DNA of 64,000 nt from Lycium barbarum (lineage: Eukaryota > Streptophyta > Magnoliopsida > Solanales > Solanaceae): assembly GCF_019175385.1 (NCBI RefSeq), contig NC_083341.1, positions 23,258,203 to 23,322,202 of the forward strand, read 5' to 3'. The notes beneath the pieces were generated by a model. The model was given only the letters and a program-made list of their open reading frames with translations. It was not told where the DNA came from and did not search any database. Below are positions 59,701 through 64,000 of the stretch, in pieces (within the stretch, counting starts at the first letter, position 1; every line of letters starts with the position of its first letter). Made by a program: the position numbers and the translations under genes.

Positions 59701-60101
59701 TATGGTTAATAATAGTATGCCAAAAAAATGATTTTTTTATAAAGACTTAACTTAAACTAAAAACTCCTTTTAAAACTTGGGTGGCCTTACGTAGTGTTCT
59801 ACTTAGGTTAATGCCTTCGGGGTTAACCTAGGTGTTCTAGTCCGAAACCCAAAACGCCCAATTTTGGGCAAAACTTTACCACTTTTATTTCTTGAAAGTG
59901 TTCTATTTTTGCATGAATGACTAACCTTTTATAGCGAGAATCTAAAGTAAAAGCAGTTTTAAACAAAAACAGTTTATATTTACAAGGCATACTATAAGAA
60001 CCCGTAGGTCAACCGTATTTTACGGATCCTTAATACCGGGGTGCCTAACACTTTCCCCAGGCAAGTACAAATACAAATCGAAAAAAATGCGACCCGCTAC
60101 A
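56765..60101 (+). repeat. Solo LTR D, right-hand part
   Basis: About 3.3 kb with no coding sequence. T-rich, with C24 at 57750-57773. From about 59160 onward it carries the LTR-end region (GGGCC-rich block, then AACCGTATTTTACGGATCC and GGTGCCTAACAC) that parallels the end of LTR C. Ends at GCTACA before TCAGA. Confidence 0.75.
57750..57773. repeat. C24 homopolymer
   Basis: Twenty-four consecutive C residues, the longest such run in the window, inside LTR D. Confidence 0.95.
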
Positions 60102-60106
60102 TCAGA

Positions 60107-60294
60107 TACCAATTTGATTGTTCCAGATATCAATTAGATTGCAGTAGCACGAAGGAAAGAAGGAAAGTGAAATTTCCTAAAATGTCCTATAGCCTCTCGT
60201 AAATAAGTATGGAGCTCATCGTACCGATCGACAAGACTCTACTAGACACGCTCTTGTATTCTAGACCGGGCAACCTAGGGCTCTGATACCAACT
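60107..60294 (-). promoter_or_regulatory. Element B 5' leader and primer-binding site
   Basis: On the minus strand TGGTATCAGAGC (plus 60280-60291) lies 3 bases after the 5' LTR end, an intact initiator Met-tRNA site. The leader shares AAGACTCTACTAGACACG-type and TTTCCTAAAATG-type blocks (plus sense) with the H leader. Solo LTR D separates it from gag. Confidence 0.85.
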
Positions 60295-60987
60295 TGTCAC
60301 GATCCAATTCAGCTAAGTCACACGAGCACCTACCTTTCCCACCTCGGTAGGCGAACCCTCAACCCAACGATAGTAAATACAAAATCAATTAATTAAATAA
60401 GTGGAAGAGATAAAATCACGTAAGTCTGATGATAATAATATAGAAAATATGCGGAAGTAAGAAAAATACACCCCAGGGTCAGGTCTAATCCATACAAGAG
60501 CATCTAGCTAGAATATACAAGTGTGGAATATCAATAATACATCAAGTCTAAATATGTCTCGTAATAGAAAATAAGACAAAAATAAAGAAGAATCTTCAAG
60601 GCAGCGGACGTCTTGTGCTCACCCTGTAGACTCTAAGCAACTCTCGGAACTACTATCGGCCACGAGAAACAGAGGTCAATCCCACCGGAAATTCTGTATT
60701 CATAGAATGCGGCAAGTGCAGGTCAGTACAAAACCACAGTATTGGTAGGTATCATAGGCCGACTAAGTTTAACTAACATAATCCAGACAATAAACCAAGA
60801 TAAATAGGTAAATCAAGAAGTATAAGTCAAACATAAGCCAGAAACCGAATATACGTCATCACCTAGGTTATAGCATCTAAATCCAAGTATGTCAAGTCTC
60901 AATATATCCAACCGAATCCAAATAACACAAGTATATCACCAGATCATCACAATCAAGCCATATATGCAATGCAACGCAATGCAATGA
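60295..60987 (-). repeat. Element B 5' LTR, segment 1
   Basis: TGTCACGATCCAATTCAGC onward matches 1458-2150. It is broken by solo LTR E at the target AATGA (60983-60987). The CAGTAC/GTACTG arms are decayed here (CAGTACAAAACCACAGTATTG). Confidence 0.9.
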
Positions 60988-61164
60988 TGTTACACCTTGG
61001 ACATTTTCAGGTCATTTGAATTATGAGTAGATTAATGCAGGCCTAAAGTAGACATGAAATCCTTATAAGATTAAGAAGGGTATTGGATAACTTTAAGTGA
61101 GTACCAAGAAGGTTCCACGAGGATTGAAAGTTAAACGAATCAAAGGGAGCAAGTTATCGAAAAG

Positions 61165-61440
61165 GGGCGATTTTACGGTCCATTTGACGGACCGTAGGAA
61201 GTTTTACGGCCCGTCAAATGGTGGAGCCACCACCGTAAAACAGTCACAGAAAGGCCTGTTTGGCTGGACTATTTGACAGTCCATTTGACGGACCGCAGCA
61301 TGTTTGACGGTCCATCAAAGTGGTCGTAAAATAGTCACAGAGAGGCTTGATCGACTGGTCCATTTGACGGTCCATTTGATGGACCGTAGGATGTTTGATG
61401 GTCCGTCAAAGTGGGCGTCAAATTTCCCGACGGGATTTTA
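61165..61440 (+). promoter_or_regulatory. CpG-rich palindrome array of LTR E
   Basis: Repeats of TTTGACGGACCGT and TTTTACGGCCCGTCAAA. One palindrome at 61175-61195 has arms ACGGTCC and GGACCGT separated by 7 bases. Some units show TGG or CCATC in place of CGG or CCGTC, as expected from CpG decay. It is followed within about 10 bases by the TATA box. Confidence 0.7.
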
Positions 61441-61450
61441 AGTGACGCCT

Positions 61451-61457
61451 TATATAT
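61451..61457 (+). promoter_or_regulatory. TATA box of LTR E
   Basis: TATATAT in GCCTTATATATTTC, directly after the palindrome array; AT/CT-rich leader-like sequence follows (TCTAGGGTTCTCC). Confidence 0.6.
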
Positions 61458-61938
61458 TTCATTTCACCTCATTTTCCCTCATTATTTCCCCAACCAGATT
61501 CTAGGGTTCTCCAAAACCCTCTCTCCAAGTCTACAAACTAATCCATTCTAAAATCTAAGAGAATCAAGTGAATCAAGAGAATTAAGTGCTAAGAAGCCTA
61601 CTAGGGTTTGTGAAACTCAAGATTTCCTTTGGTGTTGATCTTGGGGATTTCACTTTAGTGGAGTAAGTTGATCCAAGGCTTGTTTATTGTGTGATTAAGG
61701 TAAGTTTTTACATCTTTTGCTTATAGATAAGATTATTTGATTGTTATACAACTTGGTTGGAGAAAGAAGAATGAAAGGAGAATTCAAGTATGAGTTTGAA
61801 GATGTTTTGAGCTATAAATTAACTTGAATTATGATTCTTAGCATGCTATGAGAATAATCTTGTTGTGGGTAGTAATAATGATATTGATCCTAAGTCAAAG
61901 GGTCGAGAAACTCAACGCCACTATTCTTGAACAACAAT

Positions 61939-62193
61939 NNNNNNNNNNNNNNNNNNNNNNNNNNNNNNNNNNNNNNNNNNNNNNNNNNNNNNNNNNNNNN
62001 NNNNNNNNNNNNNNNNNNNNNNNNNNNNNNNNNNNNNNNNNNNNNNNNNNNNNNNNNNNNNNNNNNNNNNNNNNNNNNNNNNNNNNNNNNNNNNNNNNNN
62101 NNNNNNNNNNNNNNNNNNNNNNNNNNNNNNNNNNNNNNNNNNNNNNNNNNNNNNNNNNNNNNNNNNNNNNNNNNNNNNNNNNNNNNNNNNNNN
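61939..62193. other. Assembly gap (255 N)
   Basis: Run of N inside solo LTR E. Any open frame crossing it is meaningless. Confidence 1.
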
Positions 62194-62960
62194 GTAAACA
62201 ATTGTATATGAGGTTAAGTTGAACTCATTGTAATAAATGATTATGAAAAGGAGTTTTGGGGGTTGAATGGAGCCTAACATACATGAATCCTTTAAATTGT
62301 GGTATTCCTAATAATGTCATTGTTGATTGGGAGTTGTCTTGGAATATGGTGGAAGTAGATGGAATAGGGGAAATGCTGTCCAATTTTTGCTAGATCATGA
62401 ATTATACTAGTTTGAACCTAAGAGTGTCCTTGAGACCTAACCTTGCTATGAATTCTCTTGAATGTAGATTTTGCGGGCGTTGAAAGATAACGTCAAATAG
62501 TTAAGCAGACGTAAAGTTATGTAAGGCTAACCCTTCTTTCTAAAGGCATGTTCCCCTAGTTTCGAAATCTATACATGATATCCATAATATTCCCATTCCT
62601 ATGAATGCTATAAGCTCATAATCCTCGAGATTCTCTTAATATTGTTGACAATGTTCCTTGTAATGATAATGATAACGACTTCAATTCTAGAGATGCCCTC
62701 TAAGATATCTGCAATGTCTATTTCCTAGAGATGTTAGAAGTTCATGACTTTCAATATTTTTGAAATACTTTTGGAAGAGACCCTTCATTGTGATGATAAT
62801 AGCGACGATGATGATAATAGCGATGAAGATAATAATGATGATAATGATGGTAACTCAATAATAGGAATCGGGGGTTTTCCGACCTTGTGTCACTTCGATA
62901 AGTATTGTAATGTTTCTCTTAAATACTTATGCATGTCATAAATGTATGAAGCTATGTTGT

Positions 62961-63155
62961 AACACTGAGCCTATAAGGCCGGGTATGATATCTATTGTGC
63001 GCACACCGAGCCTTGTTAGGGCCTGGTACGGATAATACCGAGCCTTATTATTATCGGGTATGGATAACACCGAGCCTTGTTAGGGCCGGGTACGAATAAC
63101 ACCGAGCCTTGTTATAGCCAGTACAGATGACACCGAACCTATATGGTCGGGTACG
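62961..63155 (+). repeat. Tandem array in LTR E, about 32-bp units x 6
   Basis: Units near ACACCGAGCCTTGTTAGGGC plus CGGGTACGGATA. Arms such as GCC/GGC and CCGA..CC/GG..CGG allow short hairpins. It lies about 150 bases before the conserved CAGTAC repeat. Confidence 0.85.
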
Positions 63156-63610
63156 GTATTACTATATGTAAATGTATGGAAGGTCTTCTATAGAGAAAAG
63201 TCGTGAGTAAGTATGAGATATGTCTTAAGAGGTATAAATGGCTCTTCAATCTTATGTTATCCTTTTATTTTCTTATCATGTTACTACTTATACCTTACAT
63301 ACTCAGTACATTGTTCGTACTGACGTCCTTTTGTTTGTCGACGCTGCGTTCATGCCCACAGGTAGACAGGGAGATAGACCGGACCAGTAGGCTACTTCTT
63401 CAGTGATTACATAGCGGTGCTCCATTTGATCCGGAGCCGAGATAGTTGGTATTATTATTTTGTGTACATACATGGGCATGGCAGGGTCCTATCCCGTCTT
63501 TATGATGTTACATACTCGTTCTAGAGGCTCGTAGACAGTTGTGTATAGCTAGATGTCTCTTAGCCTTGTCGGCTCATATTTTGTATCTCATTTTGTTAGC
63601 CTCATCGGCT

Positions 63611-63613
63611 TGT

Positions 63614-63648
<35 letters not shown>
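63611..63648. repeat. (TG)n microsatellite
   Basis: About 18 TG units with one interruption, near the end of LTR E. Confidence 0.95.
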
Positions 63649-63650
<2 letters not shown>

Positions 63651-63836
63651 AGGATATAGTTGTTGATATTGATATAAAAGCACCTTAGCCTAACGAGATT
63701 GTATTATTGGTGCATAGAGATTACGAGTTAGCCATGTGGCTCACCTAGATATGAGTGTGAAGGTATGATGAAGGGTGCTTGGTGAGCTATGTTCCGGGTA
63801 ACCGTCATAGCCCTCCGGATGGGTCGTGACAAATGA

Positions 63837-64000
63837 TGTGTGAAATGTGAATGCAATGCAATTGTTGTGACACATGTACTCTAGACGGAAGTATCGACGT
63901 CTCAGTAGCCCAACCCATAGGGGACCTGCGGAGTCCATGTACCTCAAGGTCTGGCAACAACATGGATACTGCTACCTCATAAGCACGGCACAAAATCTCG
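63837..64000 (-). repeat. Element B 5' LTR, segment 2 (continues beyond the window)
   Basis: Resumes at TGTGTGAAATGTGAATG and matches about 2148-2312 of the 3' LTR. Roughly the last 1.3 kb of this LTR and the right TSD lie outside the window. Confidence 0.88.

Larger units (their letters stand above)
21008..60101 (+). mobile_element. Solo LTR D, split by element F (about 4.9 kb net)
   Basis: Begins TGTTGACACCTAATTTT and ends GACCCGCTACA, flanked by TCAGA at 21003-21007 and 60102-60106. Its own sequence is 21008-22577 (1,570 bp) and 56765-60101 (3,337 bp); the rest is element F. No coding remnants of its own are seen. It has a TATAAATA box at 22184-22191. The block at 60009-60060 (ACCGTATTTTACGGAT...GGTGCCTAACAC) resembles 8226-8262 in LTR C, so C and D belong to one group of very long LTRs. 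The right boundary carries some doubt because 60089-60117 also resembles 3609-3637 of B. Confidence 0.75.
60988..63831 (+). mobile_element. Solo LTR E (2,844 bp including an N gap)
   Basis: Starts TGTTACACC and ends GGGTCGTGACA, with perfect AATGA duplications (60983-60987 and 63832-63836). The uninterrupted B 3' LTR gives the empty site near 2138-2150. Same plan as the LTRs of A, H and I: palindrome array (61165-61440), TATA (61451-61457), tandem array (about 62961-63155), CAGTAC...GTACTG repeat (63304-63322). No internal coding region. An assembly gap hides 255 bases. Confidence 0.92.
1458..64000 (-). mobile_element. Element B: Ty3/Gypsy chromovirus, host of the whole nest
   Basis: Minus-strand LTR retrotransposon whose 3' LTR (1458-3621) and partial 5' LTR (60295 to the window end, interrupted by E) flank an internal region broken by insertions. 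Taking out C, A and D leaves about 5.0 kb of internal sequence: PBS/leader (60107-60294), gag (20779-21007 then 11700-12891), protease, RT, RNase H, integrase and chromodomain (8473-8835 then 3622-3803). Gene order and the C-terminal chromodomain place it in the chromoviruses, probably Tekay/Del-like. The right end lies outside the window, so its TSD cannot be tested. Many stops and a deletion in integrase make it non-functional. Confidence 0.85.

Noticed and set aside
61848..62280. Open frames crossing the N gap
   Set aside because: The residues are unknown; an artefact of treating N as open.
62744..62941. Asp/Asn-rich open frame in LTR E
   Set aside because: Produced by a GATGATAAT-rich low-complexity stretch that also occurs (reverse) in the LTRs of A near 14019 and 19225.

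Overview
The window is plant nuclear DNA made almost entirely of nested LTR retrotransposons. Solanaceae is my best guess, by inference: the LTR termini of the TGTCACGACCC / GGGTCGTGACA type and an RTE-type LINE with a (TTG)n tail are familiar from that family. I find no intact protein-coding gene, tRNA, rRNA or CRISPR array. The only possible host DNA is the first 1,457 bases, which may hold the 5' end of a minus-strand gene.

Layout, worked out from LTR termini, 5-bp target duplications (TSDs) and interrupted reading frames. Element B is a minus-strand Ty3/Gypsy chromovirus. It starts at 1458 and runs past 64000, and everything else has landed in it: solo LTR C (3804-8467) in its chromodomain, non-autonomous element A (12892-20778, minus) in its gag, solo LTR D (21008-60101 including inserts) in its 5' leader, and solo LTR E (60988-63831) in its 5' LTR. 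D was split by a second chromovirus, F (22578-56759, plus). F in turn took non-autonomous element G (29265-41721) in its chromodomain, and a third chromovirus H (42933-53199, minus) plus solo LTR I (53610-55820) in its 3' LTR. G was hit by solo LTR J (34890-36076) and a 5'-truncated RTE LINE (36266-37787, minus). H carries a one-ended hAT-like fragment in its gag. The deepest path is B > D > F > G > J or LINE.

B, F and H each show gag, protease, RT, RNase H, integrase and chromodomain in the usual Ty3/Gypsy order. All three are dead: stops (mostly at positions expected to be CAG, CGA or TGG), frameshifts and deletions. A and G carry no recognisable protein. They keep long LTRs, a primer-binding site like that of initiator Met-tRNA, and a 5' leader resembling that of H, so they probably depended on an autonomous relative.

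Beyond the catalogue, the LTRs share features that simple decay does not explain: arrays of CpG-rich palindromes with a CGGNCCG core directly upstream of the TATA box in several families; a short CAGTAC/GTACTG inverted repeat in nearly every LTR; and family-specific tandem arrays of hairpin-forming units lying between the two. All boundaries, identities and counts were read by eye, without alignment software.
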